Source of the DNA: Maratus speciosus
Lineage: Eukaryota > Arthropoda > Arachnida > Araneae > Salticidae
Direction: 5' to 3'
Length of the DNA: 64,000 nt
Assembly: GCA_963932465.1 (NCBI GenBank)
Contig: OZ010792.1
Span: forward strand, 21,729,632 to 21,793,631
Shown here: in pieces, positions 23,213 to 34,554 of the stretch
Layout of the letters: each line of letters opens with the position of its first letter
Numbering within the stretch: position 1 is the stretch's first letter
The notes under the pieces: generated by a model
Seen by the model: the letters and a program-made list of their open reading frames with translations, nothing else
What the model was told of the DNA's origin: nothing
Databases searched by the model: none
Translations under genes and position numbers: made by a program

Positions 23213-24581
23213 CAGTGGTTCCCAACGTTTTATTGGCCACGCCCCACCGAATTGTCTTTAAATTCACGATACCCCCCCCCCTACTCTGTAATATATACTC
23301 TGTAATACTTTATTATATTAAAATAGTGAACTCTATTCACATGGAGGAAGACTAACAGAGCCTTAACATAACTATTCATTTTACATTTTTTACTTATCAA
23401 AGAAGTGAATTTTTTGTCACAAATGTGTTTTTAGCACAAATTCCATTAATGTGAGGCTATACATATTCGCCTTTATGTACAAATGAGTTTTGTCTTTCCT
23501 TTCTAACTTACCTCAATGTTAATCATAAGTGTTATATGGTCTGCTTTGTCATCTTCACGAAATGTATGAAGATTAAACCACATTTAGCACTAAAATTGAT
23601 AACATTGGTACATTTTATAATTCATTTTAGTAACTTATGAGCAGTTGGTAAAAAACTTTGTATACTAAATTTTATTTAAGGATAATACAATACACAAGAA
23701 ACATTTTAAGGTTATCATCTTTATCAATTTGAAGCAGCCATTATTCCCCCATCAAAACAGATTTCTCTGTTTTCTGTTTCCCATTTATCATTAATCGACT
23801 GTCATGTATAATCTTATTTTAAATTTCAAATGCACATATCATAAATTTATTTACTGTTTAAGACGGCTGCACTGGAGCTATACATGTTTACTAATTAGTA
23901 AACATATGGGATGTGTAAGCATGTAGTAAACATGTGGAATGTGTAAGCATGTAGTAAATATGTGGAATGGGTATATAAGAAATGGGTAATTACCTTTTAT
24001 TTTTTATTTTTTTCTGTAATGCTATTTAAGATTTATAATTTTTAGAAAGCAGCTCGTTTAGATATTTCAAATATTTTTTAGGCTAAACATGACCAACACA
24101 GTCAAATTTTTTCAAACCCTTAAGTACATCCTTGGCGTATGAAAGTTTCTTTGTGCGTTATAACACAGCGAATAGGAATACAAGGATTATTGAATAAATC
24201 TAAAAAGTTACGAAAAGTTATAAAATAGTATTATAACCAGGAAAATTATAAAGTGTTTTAAACATGATAAAAAATTGCAGAAAGGGGAAAAAGGTTGTTA
24301 AATACTTAAAAAAATTATCCATATAATTATTCTGGTTTGGGTTTTCCTGGTACTCTATTTTTAAATTATGATTAAGACGTTTTTACAAGTTGAAGAAAAA
24401 ACTTATTTTCTTAATTTAGTTTTAAATTTTGCATATATTTTACTTTTATTTTTACCTTACCACATTACTTTATCAAAAGAAAAACTGACAGCGAATACTA
24501 GAGTGGAAAATTTGAAATTACCACCCATAAAAAGTTAAATTGCCCCCCGGTGGGGCGTACGCCCCACGTTGGGAACCACTG
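23213..24581. mobile_element. hAT-like non-autonomous element
   Basis: The left end CAGTGGTTCCCAACGTTTTA and right end CCCCACGTTGGGAACCACTG are inverted repeats, and both ends carry GCCCC motifs just inside. The flanks TTTAGAGA and TTTTAGAA may be a decayed 8-bp duplication. CAGTGGTTCYCAAC-type ends are typical of Charlie-like hAT elements. No transposase is visible in 1369 bp. The element lies in the large intron. Confidence 0.75.
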
Positions 24582-25095
24582 TTTTAGAAAAAAAATTTGC
24601 CGCCATCTAGCAAGTGTTTTTATAATTGAAACATTGTTTTTACTGGAACAGATTTAAAAAAAAAAAAAATTTACCAAAAAAATTGTAATTAAATCGATTG
24701 GACAAAAAAAATGTAATTTTTTTATTATTATTATTCGATACATTTATGTGTAATTTTTTTCTTAAATAATTCAATTGATTCAAAAAATTAAAAATAACTA
24801 GAAACCCTTAAAATTGTAAAAACAAAATTCAAAATTTCTTTTGATTAAATATGTTGAACAATGAGATTTATAAATTGCAGTAATTTTTTTTTTTATAATT
24901 CAATTCATTCATTAGGTTTTTTTTTCTTTTCTTCAATTAATTTAATTATTTTAAAGTTAACAATATTTACTGTATGTATTTAGTTACTTATTGTCATATA
25001 GATTTACAAATACGGATTTTTTTCACTTTAGATACCCTTAAAAGAAAAATGAAATCCTTAAAACAACAAAAATGTAGAAAATTCAAATTTCGACT

Positions 25096-25325
25096 TAGGC
25101 ACATCACACACTGAACAGACAAGCGACAGAAAAACGTAAGTCAAGAGACATTTCACCCTGATAACAAAGGAGAAACCGGCTTGAACGCTACAATTTGTCG
25201 CGTGTCTGGCGTTTTTGTCTGCTTGTCTGTTCAGTGTGTGATACGCCTTAGTCTTACCAGGTTTCGAACCAGAGACCTTTCGTATAGAAAACTAAGGCGT
25301 TAGACGACTAAGCTACAAATAACGC
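25096..25325 (-). repeat. Long hairpin followed by a tRNA-like sequence
   Basis: An inverted repeat of about 42 bp pairs 25096-25138 (CACATCACACACTGAACAGA) with 25210-25251 (TCTGTTCAGTGTGTGATACG). Directly beyond it, on the minus strand, 25325-25253 resembles a tRNA: TAGCTTAGTCGTCTAACGC fits an A box and GGTTCGAAACC a B box. The anticodon and acceptor stems do not form cleanly, so this is taken as a tRNA-derived repeat, not a tRNA gene. Confidence 0.55.
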
Positions 25326-25494
25326 GATGGACTCTGTAAATTAAGGTGCTCTATCGAAGTTTGTTTCTTCTTTGTGTGTGTGTGTGTCGGTTTCATTAAC
25401 ATAACAAAATAGATGGTTATTGTTGTCCGAATTCTCAGAAATTTTAATGGATCGTAAATATAACTAAAATTAAGCCTTTTTAAATTCTCATAAT

Positions 25495-25512
25495 ATATAT
25501 ATATATATATAT
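25495..25512. repeat. (TA)n microsatellite
   Basis: A short uninterrupted TA dinucleotide run. Confidence 0.85.
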
Positions 25513-25929
25513 AAGAGGGAAAACGTTTAACCGAAATACCTCGGTTTCTAATTTTTGTTTGTCGAAGTTTTCACACATTTTATTTTTTAAAATATGTTTA
25601 TACCCGTCCGAAAGTTTCGAAATTTTTGTAGGTGATGTAAATCACCTACTATTGAGATACTCTAAAAATATTATGTTAAAATACGAACGTTTAGTTAATT
25701 TTAGCGTAGAAAAAAATATCCTCTACATGAGGCGCAAAGTGACCTGCGTTTGACGGTGTATTTGAAAGGGTTAAAATTCATATTTTTAAAAGCCAATTAT
25801 ACCATCAATTTGAAAAAGGTTTATTAAGCTTTATAAGCATACTTTTGGTTTGTCAGTATCTTTAAAATTGCATCCTGGGGAGGTGTTGCAATAAGGGAGA
25901 AAAACGTATATCGGAAAAACGACCCTTTT

Positions 25930-26730
25930 TTACCCGACTGAAAAGAAGGGTTATGTGTTTCACGTGTATCTGTGTATCTGGATTTCTTTATACCCTCGAA
26001 ACATCCCAACGGCTGGATGGATTTTAATGAATGAGGTCTCTATCGATTCGTCTTAACGGCCCGATGGTTATAGGCTAGGTTTTGTTTTTATAAATTCAAA
26101 ATGGCGGTAGAGACAAAAAAAAATTTACGCACCCTATTGAGTGGCATATCATTGGATAGGTCTTTCAAAATGAAGACGATGTTTCATTGACTATTTTACA
26201 GTTAGAAGCTCCGTTAAAATATTATACAACCTGGAAGTTGTGTATGTAAGATCTCGAGCTTTACTGCAACTCTAACCATCATAGACATCTCTAGACCTCA
26301 TCAAAACAGTGTTTATAGATTGAAACTGACAATTAAACACAACTTAAAAGTCATCAATGCAAGTAAATAAAAAAAATAGGAAAATAATATAAATAAATAT
26401 TATAAAAAAATATTTTAAGTCAATTCCTACTTAGGTCAATAGGAGAATTTTTTTTCTCCCATTCTTCCTTCCTCTTGAGCGGCCCTAAAAATGCCTTGAT
26501 CAAGAAGAGGGCTCTCTCGGTCTTAAAACACCTTGATCAAGAAGAGAGCCCTCTCGATTACTGAAAATTAATTAATTTAATTTAATTAATTAATTAATAT
26601 TTAAAAAACTGTATTAACATCAAGTGTCATCCACTGCAAGTTTAAAAAAATTATTTGAGCTTGATTGGATGAATAATAAGTATTTTATTAAGATTGAATT
26701 AGTTCGATTTTTACGCAGTCGGGTTTTTTG
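25930..26730. mobile_element. Possible non-autonomous element with ACCCGACTG ends
   Basis: ACCCGACTG occurs at about 25931 and its complement CAGTCGGGT at about 26717, each next to a T- or A-run. The left part (GAAGGGTTATGTGTTTCACG, then a CTGTGTATCTG run) resembles Helentron-like heads. It contains two direct copies of CCTTGATCAAGAAGAG at 26494 and 26531. Confidence 0.35.
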
Positions 26731-26739
26731 ATTTTTTAA

Positions 26740-28138
26740 ATTTATTTATTTTTTCAAGGGGTTAATTGCGATATATTTTTTAATTGATTACGGCATTTGA
26801 GACGTAAGAGTGCGATCTTTCAGAACACGTGTTCCTTTTTAACTTTACTAAGCGGTTTGGACCCCCGAAATATTTTTTTTTCGATTTTCATTTTCCACCA
26901 ATGCGTATATAAGCCTTCAGCACATGCGTCACAGATTTTCCTGTCTCTCAACGACCGAGATGGCTTTTTAATCAGAGTGAGTTACGGTTATTAATTAATA
27001 ACTTCAATAATTTTAAGAATTTTAAAATTCTGAGGCTCATGTACATTAGGAGAGGCCTTGGACTATCTTCACAAAAATTTTGAGCCTGGTACGTGCCGTA
27101 TATTTTGCTAGCCATCGCAGACACACACAAGCACACACACTGAGTGCAATTTGTTCTTTTATTAGTATAAATAGCCAGGAAAAGTTTGTCATATCATTCA
27201 AATAAACTATAAGAATACGATTATCGGTAAAAGGAAAAGAGAAAAGGAGAGAGAGAAAGAAAGATCAGCGAAGTATTTTTCCGCTTCTCAAGTTAGATGT
27301 CCCAGGAAGGATATATTTCGAAAAACGACTAAGCTCCAGAAAAATACGAATTTCATTTAATAATAGTTATATTTATTAAAATTTTTAGCTTTCCGCAATT
27401 TTCAGTGAAAACTCAGCTATAAAAAAGCCATGTTTTACATTTTCCCCCGCCTTTTAATATCAGTCTTATAATCTTAATACTCCATTGTTGACTTCGAAAC
27501 TTTGCATCAGGAGGAACAAACAAACCTTTCTTATGATTTAACTAGAGCTAGCAATACCAGATGTATCAGCTACTTTATATTCTTAGCGAAAATAATTGAA
27601 ATGTCAAAATAAGTAAATAACTTTTTAATTAACTGCATACAAACGTTAACTTTTGTCTTCAGCCTCCATTTCGAATGAACATATTCACTCAGGTCCTCTT
27701 CGGATGAAACGCTTATCTGCAGAAAACATGTCTCACAGTGAATAAAGGAGATCCGCTGCTCAAGAATAAAGAAATACTAGAAGAAAGGAATTCTGCTTTT
27801 TCAGAATTTAGTATCTCCCCCGATGAAAAAAGAAATCTATATAAATATAGATAGAACAAAACAAATTTTTGTTTTAAGGCTTAAAATACACACTTTTGTT
27901 TTATATAAATGGACTTCAATTGCATCCGCTGAAGAATTTTACATTTACGACCCAGTCCTAAACAACATCTATAGAAAAGTACGTATGTGTATGACGTCAC
28001 TATCTCGGAATAATACACAAACCCAACAAAAAGCGATGTCATCATTCAAGAAACTCGACAAAACAATCGGATATCTAATGATTCATGAGCGTTCATTTGT
28101 TTGTAACATTAGTATGGATAATAAAAATTAAATAAGGT
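26740..28138. other. Intronic DNA without recognised gene
   Basis: An open frame of 102 codons at 27823-28131 is preceded by a possible acceptor (TTTTTCAG at about 27804). It cannot join exon 1 in frame because a stop follows at once, and its sequence resembles no family I know. A (CA)n run lies near 27119-27141. Confidence 0.4.
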
Positions 28139-28723
28139 TAGTTGGGGTAACTGGACCCACGAGATAACTGGGCCACAGGTTATTTTATAAAAAACTGTTG
28201 ATGTTTTTTAAGTTTTAGCTTTTGTGAACAATGCACCTTAATCTCTACTTCGTAAAACAACGTGTGTCAACTCAATCATAACTCTCACTTTGCTGTGATA
28301 GGTTGTCAAAAATGTACGTTTCTTTTTTTAAAAACACAATGTCAATAAGGTTGAACTTACTCGGCTTTTTATTAAAATACTATTAAACAAACTTTTTTTT
28401 ATAAGATTAGGCATATAACTACATTAATATTATTAGGTATCTATACATATTTACTTCATGTTTCAAATGTAAGCCCGTTCTCCCAGTTACCCCATAAATT
28501 TTTCAAGAATGGGGTAACTGGGTCATGTCGGGGTAACTGGACCATGCTAGATCCAGTTACCCCAATAGTTATAAATAATTTTTTTTTAGTTTCTCTTACT
28601 ACGGGAAATAAATTTCTCCATTCTTTTTTGTTCACAATAAAGAAAATTATAGAATTCCTTATTAAAATTACGTAACAAAATTTAAAAAAAGCATATTGAG
28701 TGGTATCAAACCAAATTTCTTGA

Positions 28724-28933
28724 CTCCTTGAGAGGCGGTAATGCCGCTATGGCATCACATAATTTTAATCTATAATTGCCACATTGGCACCGGAATTTTA
28801 TAATGAAAATTTCACCTTTATTAAATACGCGAAAATATACTTTTACTTGTTTACAAATATATTCTCTTGTAAATACTGGTGTCATTAAATTATTTCAACA
28901 TTTTACGAATGCAAGTACCTTGCCCCTGAAAAC
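28724..28933 (-). mobile_element. TTAA-type MITE, family C, degenerate
   Basis: In reverse orientation it resembles the copies at 41856 and 57957. Shared blocks include CCTTGARAGGCGGT, a GGCACCGGAATTTTATAA-like block and GTACCTTGCCCCTGAAA. The flank is TTGA, a decayed TTAA. Confidence 0.5.
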
Positions 28934-28963
28934 AAGATAGCCAAACCTTAAAATTGTACGATA

Positions 28964-29131
28964 CAGGGGTCGCATTCTATAGGGAAACTTTTATTGTTCC
29001 TACCATTATTTTGAAAATAGTATCTTCATCGCACGTTTCTTTAGAATATGTTAAATAAAATGACAATGAAAGTAACTCATTAAGGGTTCTGGTAGGAACA
29101 ATAAAATTTTCCCTATATAATGCGACTCCTG
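28964..29131. mobile_element. MITE with CAGGGGTCGC ends (hAT-like)
   Basis: The left end CAGGGGTCGCATTCTATAGG pairs with the right end CCCTATATAATGCGACTCCTG-type sequence. The inverted match continues over TTTATTGTTCCTACCA for about 40 bp. A clear 8-bp duplication is not visible; GATACA lies near both ends. Confidence 0.7.
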
Positions 29132-29884
29132 GATACAGATAAAGTACTTACATAACCGTTTGTTCATAGTTTGCTCATAGATACACCTTGCTATTTTTTT
29201 CCTTAAAATACCCATGTGACTTTTATACTTATTACCTATACTAAAGTACATAAGTAGTTACTTAATTTTTATGTTTTTGGTATAAATAAATCTAATATTT
29301 TCACTTTTAGTGCTTTTTTTAGACACATTGACAACAAAGGTTTCCCTTACAACGCTCTTTAGTCGATATATATATTTTACATGATCTGCCTGGTTTAAAT
29401 TTTTTTAAGTTGTTTACACTTTTTCAAACTGGACCTGATATCCCATATGAAAAAAAAGTAAACGCGTGTGGAGCATAGACCCTCCTGGTCCACTTACCCC
29501 ATTTTTATGGGGCAACTGGACCCATGACAAAAGAAAGATGAAATATGCATATTTTTATATTTTTAAGTTTTAAAATGTAATTTTGAGCATTTCTGTCTGA
29601 TACAGGGGACCTAACTGAACATATTTACAGAAGTTCAGACTTTAATTCAAATGAACATTAGCTTTTTGAAGCTGAATTGCCAGAAGCTCCAGAGTCACAT
29701 TGTAAGATCATGACCCAGTTGCCCCAACTAAGCTTATATTTTATAATATAGCGCCATGTTTTATCAGAAATCATTCGTTTATATACATATATATATTAAT
29801 TTGGAAAATGTTACTACATACGGATTAATAGAGCTGCATTCTTTCAGCTTTTTGATAGGAATTAAGTAAATGCGGAGAAAAGTC

Positions 29885-30740
29885 ACTCATGTATACTTTA
29901 AAATACATTTTTATAGCAGACGATATTCTTGGCATAGCACGCATTTTAATTACATTTTTTACGAGAAAATGGCAACAAAAAGATATAGCAATCTACTATT
30001 TTCCACGGAGGAAAGAGATAGATGGAGATGCAGTACGCCGTAAAAGCGGTTTGCAATATCATGCGCGTTATCTCTCAAATTTAAATGCTCTCACTCGGCT
30101 CAAACAAAACAAGCACCTGGAACAGAGACCGAATTCTTTGACATCACCCGTGCATTTTTTTCTCTTAATGAAAGTGATCGGCTTATTTTTAAGCATTCTA
30201 AAGCAGCATTCCATTGTATTATGAATTAAAAACTGTATTACTAAAAGTTTTCTTCTTTTTTTTTTTCGTGAAAGAACGTGTTTGTGTTTGGGCCGACTGT
30301 AGCTGATTTTAGGGTTACTCTTTTGGCTTCACCCCAGCCACCTTACTGCATCTCCACCTATCTCTTTCCTCCATGACTATTTTCCCTTTACTTTCTACAA
30401 AAATGGAGTACTTGAGTTACCACAATTAAAGAAATAGCTCTAAAAACTACAAAAAAATTAATATTTCAAAAATAAATTTAGATGTCACTTTTCAAACAAA
30501 TTGCATTTAAAAGTACTTTTTTTCTCTATACGACGGTGTAAAAATTGAAAATATGCGATGTTTAGAAGTTTAAAAAAATGCAGTAGATATTATCTGTATT
30601 GAACCGTACAATGATACAACTGCTTCGTTTTACGTCTGGCTTATGTAACGGAACGTTATTTTTTAGAGACGACACTTTAATTGTTGCCCGAAAGAAATAG
30701 CATATCGAGGGCTAAAAAGCAGTACAAATGTAAGATAAGG
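29885..30740 (-). repeat. Dispersed repeat, copy 2, interrupted
   Basis: The reverse complement of this region matches 13450-13890, apart from the 372-bp insertion at 30004-30375. This copy lies in the intron of the histidine-rich gene. Confidence 0.7.
30004..30375. mobile_element. Mutator-like (MULE) MITE with 9-bp target duplication
   Basis: Inverted ends CACGGAGGAAAGAGATAGAT and ATCTCTTTCCTCCATG extend for about 32 bp, to the TGGAGATGCAGTA block. The direct flanks ACTATTTTC (29995-30003 and 30376-30384) form a 9-bp duplication, the length usual for Mutator-like elements. The paralogous repeat at about 13795 has one such site and no insertion. The open frame 29889-30224 crosses the insertion boundary and is not a gene. 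Confidence 0.75.
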
Positions 30741-31036
30741 TAAAACCAGTCAGGGAGAATGAAAGAAGCCAAAACAAAATAATAAGTAAGGACTTTCCCC
30801 TAATAAATTTTAAAACAGCTGGAAGTTTATTAAAATATATAATTGCAAAAGTTTTCTCACCCTAAACTCCATGCGCGAATTTCAATTAGAGTTGGAAAGA
30901 AGTTTATTATTCTTATAAATTCTGCACACAAGTAACTTACAAGTTCTATTTTAAAACAAAATAATTCAACAATATAACATGAGACTTTTTTATGAATTAA
31001 TAATATAATTCTCATACTGTTTTTTTATACTTTTAG

Positions 31037-32435
31037 GGATAAAACGGAAGTAATTGTTGTAGGAGATAAAGGCGGTAATCAACAGCATCATCATCACCAT
31101 CACCATCATCATAAAAATATTCATCATCATCACCACGGTCATCAGCACTCGCATGGTCACAATCATAATCATGATCATAAACATGATCATGGTCACAAAC
31201 ATGGCCATAATCACAATCACAATCACAACCATGATCACAAGCATGCTCATGGCCATAAGCATGAGCACAATCATGACCATGGACACCTACACAAGCATGG
31301 TCATCTACACGGTCATAAACATGCGCATATTCTCTTACACAGACAACTGCATGGTCACAGGCAGATGCCCAGTAAGAATCATGGCTCCATTTATCAACAA
31401 GGTCATAACGACAATAATAACTATGGAATTAACAATGTTCAACATCATATTAATGGCAATAGTTATAAACAACATCATCCTAACTATCAGATAAATGATC
31501 ACCAACAAGATCAACAACATAATATCCAGGAACAAAATCATCATGTTTCTCATCATTCTAATCCATTTCCCCCAATTAAGCAGCATCAATATAATAAGTA
31601 TACTTCAAATAATCATCAACATAATAACTTGCAGTTCAGTAATTACAATACTAAGTACCCCGATCATGTTCCCCCATCTTATCTTTCGACTGATAGTAAT
31701 AAGGGCAATTCTCATAATGAAGACCACAAAAATGTTCGACAAGTACACTATGACGGATCAGAGAAGGGTGATGCGCAGCAATCGCATTACGACCATTCTG
31801 CTAGCAATGAGAATGCTTCTTACGAACCTAAAGAAGAATATAACCATAATACACAAGATGTGAGCTCTCACAGTAGTGAAAATCCACCTGATTCATCAGG
31901 AGTAAAGTACGAAGAAAGCGATTCATCAACTGAAACTGATGGTACCTCGCCACGTTTTACCCACGATAATGTCAACAACACACCTCTTACACCCCAGCGT
32001 ATTAAAACTTCATCACCGCAAAAAAGCTACAATGCGCGATTCCGGAATTCAAATATTCCAAATGATCATGATAAGACTCATCGATTAAAAGGACAAGAAC
32101 AAAATTCTGACGAACTATCTGTGGAATCTCAAGTTCATTATGGTGTTCGCCTTGGACAGAATGGTTATAACGATTATCAAAAGAAAGAGGCTAGTATAAG
32201 CGCTGTTACGTTTCTCCAGGAGAATGGGGAAATGATAACAGTCGGTGATGACGATCCTTTTTTGAGTGTAGGAAGACCAATGAAGCTAGAAGACGCCAAT
32301 CCTGCAGAAAGTTACCACGGCGAAAGCTTAGAAAGTAAACTTTCGTCAGGACGAATGACTTTGACGACAGCGCAAGACTACAAAGCGGCAATTGGGAAAA
32401 TCGATGAAGTATTTAACATTCCTCTATTTGATTAA
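31037..32435 (+). CDS. Histidine-rich secreted protein, coding exon 2
   Basis: The acceptor TTTTATACTTTTAG ends at 31036. The first base completes codon 62 as Gln, and the frame stays open to TAA at 32433-32435, giving a 527-residue protein. Residues 79-169 hold 49 histidines, first as runs (HHHHHHHHH, HHHHH) and then as alternating pairs such as HNHDHKHDHGHKHGHNHNH. Residues about 172-265 are rich in Gln, Asn and His. About 266-430 is Ser-rich and acidic, and about 440-527 is less repetitive and ends FNIPLFD. With the signal peptide, this points to an extracellular or secretory-granule protein. Dense His pairs commonly bind Zn, Cu or Ni. A role in metal-hardened cuticle or metal storage is inference. 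I recognise no named family. Confidence 0.8.
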
Positions 32436-32657
32436 AAGGACTAATTATTCCTTATATTGCATGTTATCACATGTAGATCGTTAAACCATTATCAGAACAG
32501 TGTACAAAGAAAACCCTGTGCTTTCAAAGAAATGCCAATAGTTTTAGAACTATTATTTTTTGTAACTAGTTGACATTTTATTATTTACAATGAATAGTTA
32601 AAATGATTGATCGGAAATGCGCAATCGTTGTTTATATATAAAATTAGTCAGGAACTA

Positions 32658-32663
32658 ATAAAA
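32658..32663 (+). promoter_or_regulatory. Poly(A) signal of the histidine-rich gene
   Basis: AATAAA lies 222 bp after the stop codon, in AT-rich 3' untranslated sequence, in the right orientation. Confidence 0.6.
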
Positions 32664-32835
32664 TTATTTTTCCAAACGAGTGTTGAATTTTTTTAAATGA
32701 CATATCACAACAGTAACAAATTATTTTTCAAATATTCGCATTAATTTTAAATCTAATTTTTGCCAGCTCATTTTGGCGAGCAATAGACTATTGAGATTAA
32801 TTTTAACACAATTACTTTAATTAGTAAATAAATCA

Positions 32836-33067
32836 TATCAGATGTAAATTTCCGACTGGGCTAAAAATATCCACCTGCGATTTATTCTGTTGAGCTGAAT
32901 CAGATTTCAGACCAGATGCACTAATCAATAAGGTTAGCTGGATGAAAATTTCACCAGATTCGTCCGGGATAACTCAGATGGTAATCATTGGCGGCTTCAG
33001 CCAAGAGATACCTGGTTCAAAAACTGGTCCGGACATTTTTTGCTTAGTCGGAAATTTACATCTGATA
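32836..33067. mobile_element. Inverted-repeat element carrying a tRNA-like sequence
   Basis: Perfect inverted repeats begin TATCAGATGTAAATTTCCGA at 32836 and end at 33067 with the complement (22 bp). The outermost TA could be the target dinucleotide. Between the arms, 32962-33034 is tRNA-like. This combination of MITE-like ends and a polymerase III-type head is unusual. Confidence 0.65.
32962..33034 (+). other. tRNA-like sequence, 73 nt
   Basis: A 7-bp acceptor-like stem forms between GTCCGGG and TCCGGAC. A perfect 5-bp anticodon-like stem (TTGGC/GCCAA) encloses a 7-nt loop GGCTTCA. TAACTCAGATGGTA resembles an A box and GGTTCAAAAAC a B box. The D and T stems contain mismatches, loop position 33 is G instead of T, and no discriminator base remains, so a functional tRNA is unlikely. 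It is best read as a tRNA-derived head. Confidence 0.55.
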
Positions 33068-33069
33068 CA

Positions 33070-34546
33070 TTAGACTACCTATTTTTAAATTTTTTATGTG
33101 TCCCTGCTAAAGAAACTATACACGATACGACGAATATTTTGAAAACATAAAGTAAGACTGAGTACTTTAACAAAATAATAAAATTTCCCTGCGATTGGCC
33201 CATTTTTACGAAATTTAGAACCTAGGAAGATAGAAAAAACACAAGGAAATATACAAGCAGGCAAACATACCGTATTTGGAAAGGCATAAAATTTATAATG
33301 GGATCCCCAGCAAATCGAGCCCTTTCTTACAAAAAGAAAAAAAGAGTGATGGAATTCGGACAATCCGTACGAAATTTGAGTGTGGACATACATGAAAATA
33401 CACACACACACACAAACGGAGCTAGGTAACCTTCTTTCTTGGAAGTCGGTTAAAAAGAAATATTGAAACTAAATTTCGAATATCAGCACGCCACAGGGTT
33501 AGTTTAAAGAATTAATATTAACCGTTGGTAAACTGAGGTTTCTGCCATTGTATTATTGTAACAGCTTAGTTTAACTTAGACTTCCTTATAATAAACTACA
33601 ATGGATTTTTAAAACAATATAATATAATCGTGTTGTATTATATTTAAAGTCATATTTTATTATTTAATAGAATATTTGTCAATGTGTAATTGCTCAAAAA
33701 TGCTCTTCGTGCTTAACGCATGGCGCACAAGGCATTGGCCCAGGTCAGAGAGTAAAATTATTTTCTAAAAGTGATTCTCGCCTTATTTAAACTCAGATAT
33801 TTTTCACAGATATGGAAAAAATGGCTATTCTAAAGTAATGATAAATGTATGCCATGGTTCCCAAAAACACTTAGTCCAGTCAACTCTCCCGACAATCAGA
33901 CATAAAAAATTCTTTAATTTTCGTTCACTCGAATCGCTATTGGAAATTTGCATGCAATTTCAAAGTTACAATTCTTTGAAAAACACCAAATTTGGCAAAA
34001 AATCATAATCACTAAATCATGATGCTCAGGTGTAACATCGGGAAAGGTTAAGGCGACTAAACGTCCCGGAATTTCGCAGAAATAAATTCGGAAAACTTTA
34101 AATTTGAGGCCCGTTATATACGATGTTGTCCCCCTTAAGTAAGGTCCATTTGAAAAAAGTATTCCCTGTAGACCTAACATTTAACAGACACAACAAAGAA
34201 GCCATTTGACATGCCAAATAAACAGAAACAGCGACTCCCAGAACAGACGACGACTGCATAGTTATAGCATTGTATATTAAATCTTATTAAGTAGCCTCTG
34301 AAGTAGCCCATTTCAACTTAGTCCGATACAACTCTTTCCTTTCACCCCGACCATCAGTGCGCGATGCTGCAAATAAATATCAAGCAAACTATAATGTAGA
34401 GTAGTTGTTATCATTGGGAAGGCCCGAATAAAAATTAAAGCGAAAGTTTCCTTAAAAATGCCTTAAAAATGGTGAATAGAACTTTATTGTTTACATTTCT
34501 TTTATTCCGAAACAGCTGACGTTTTCTTAACAGCGTGTGTTTCAAA
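33070..34546. other. AT-rich DNA without recognised gene
   Basis: Open frames on the minus strand (33094-33411 and 33914-34180) have no recognisable motifs, no splice context and AT-driven composition. I see nothing else. Confidence 0.45.
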
Positions 34547-34554
34547 CTCCAAAG

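Larger units (their letters stand above)
28139..29730. mobile_element. Inverted-repeat DNA transposon with GGGGTAACTGG motifs
   Basis: The left end TAGTTGGGGTAACTGGACCC and right end ACCCAGTTGCCCCAACTA are inverted repeats. The similarity may extend outward over ATAAG. The terminal motif recurs inside in both orientations, near 28480-28565 and 29490-29527. No transposase is visible. Two other MITEs are nested inside, at 28724 and 28964. The superfamily is unknown to me. Confidence 0.65.

Noticed and set aside
27823..28131. 102-codon open frame inside the large intron, considered as an extra exon
   Set aside because: The nearby acceptor gives an immediate stop when joined to exon 1. There is no recognisable motif and it is AT-driven.
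29889..30224. 111-codon open frame
   Set aside because: It crosses the boundary of the Mutator-like MITE and the older repeat, so it is not an evolved gene.
30990..31589. Open frames on the minus strand and other plus frames over the His-repeat (Met/Val/Ile-rich proteins)
   Set aside because: They are antisense or out-of-frame shadows of the CAT/CAC repeat in the histidine-rich exon.
32962..33034. Annotation as a functional tRNA-Lys (anticodon CTT)
   Set aside because: D and T stems are mismatched, loop position 33 is not T, and there is no discriminator base.
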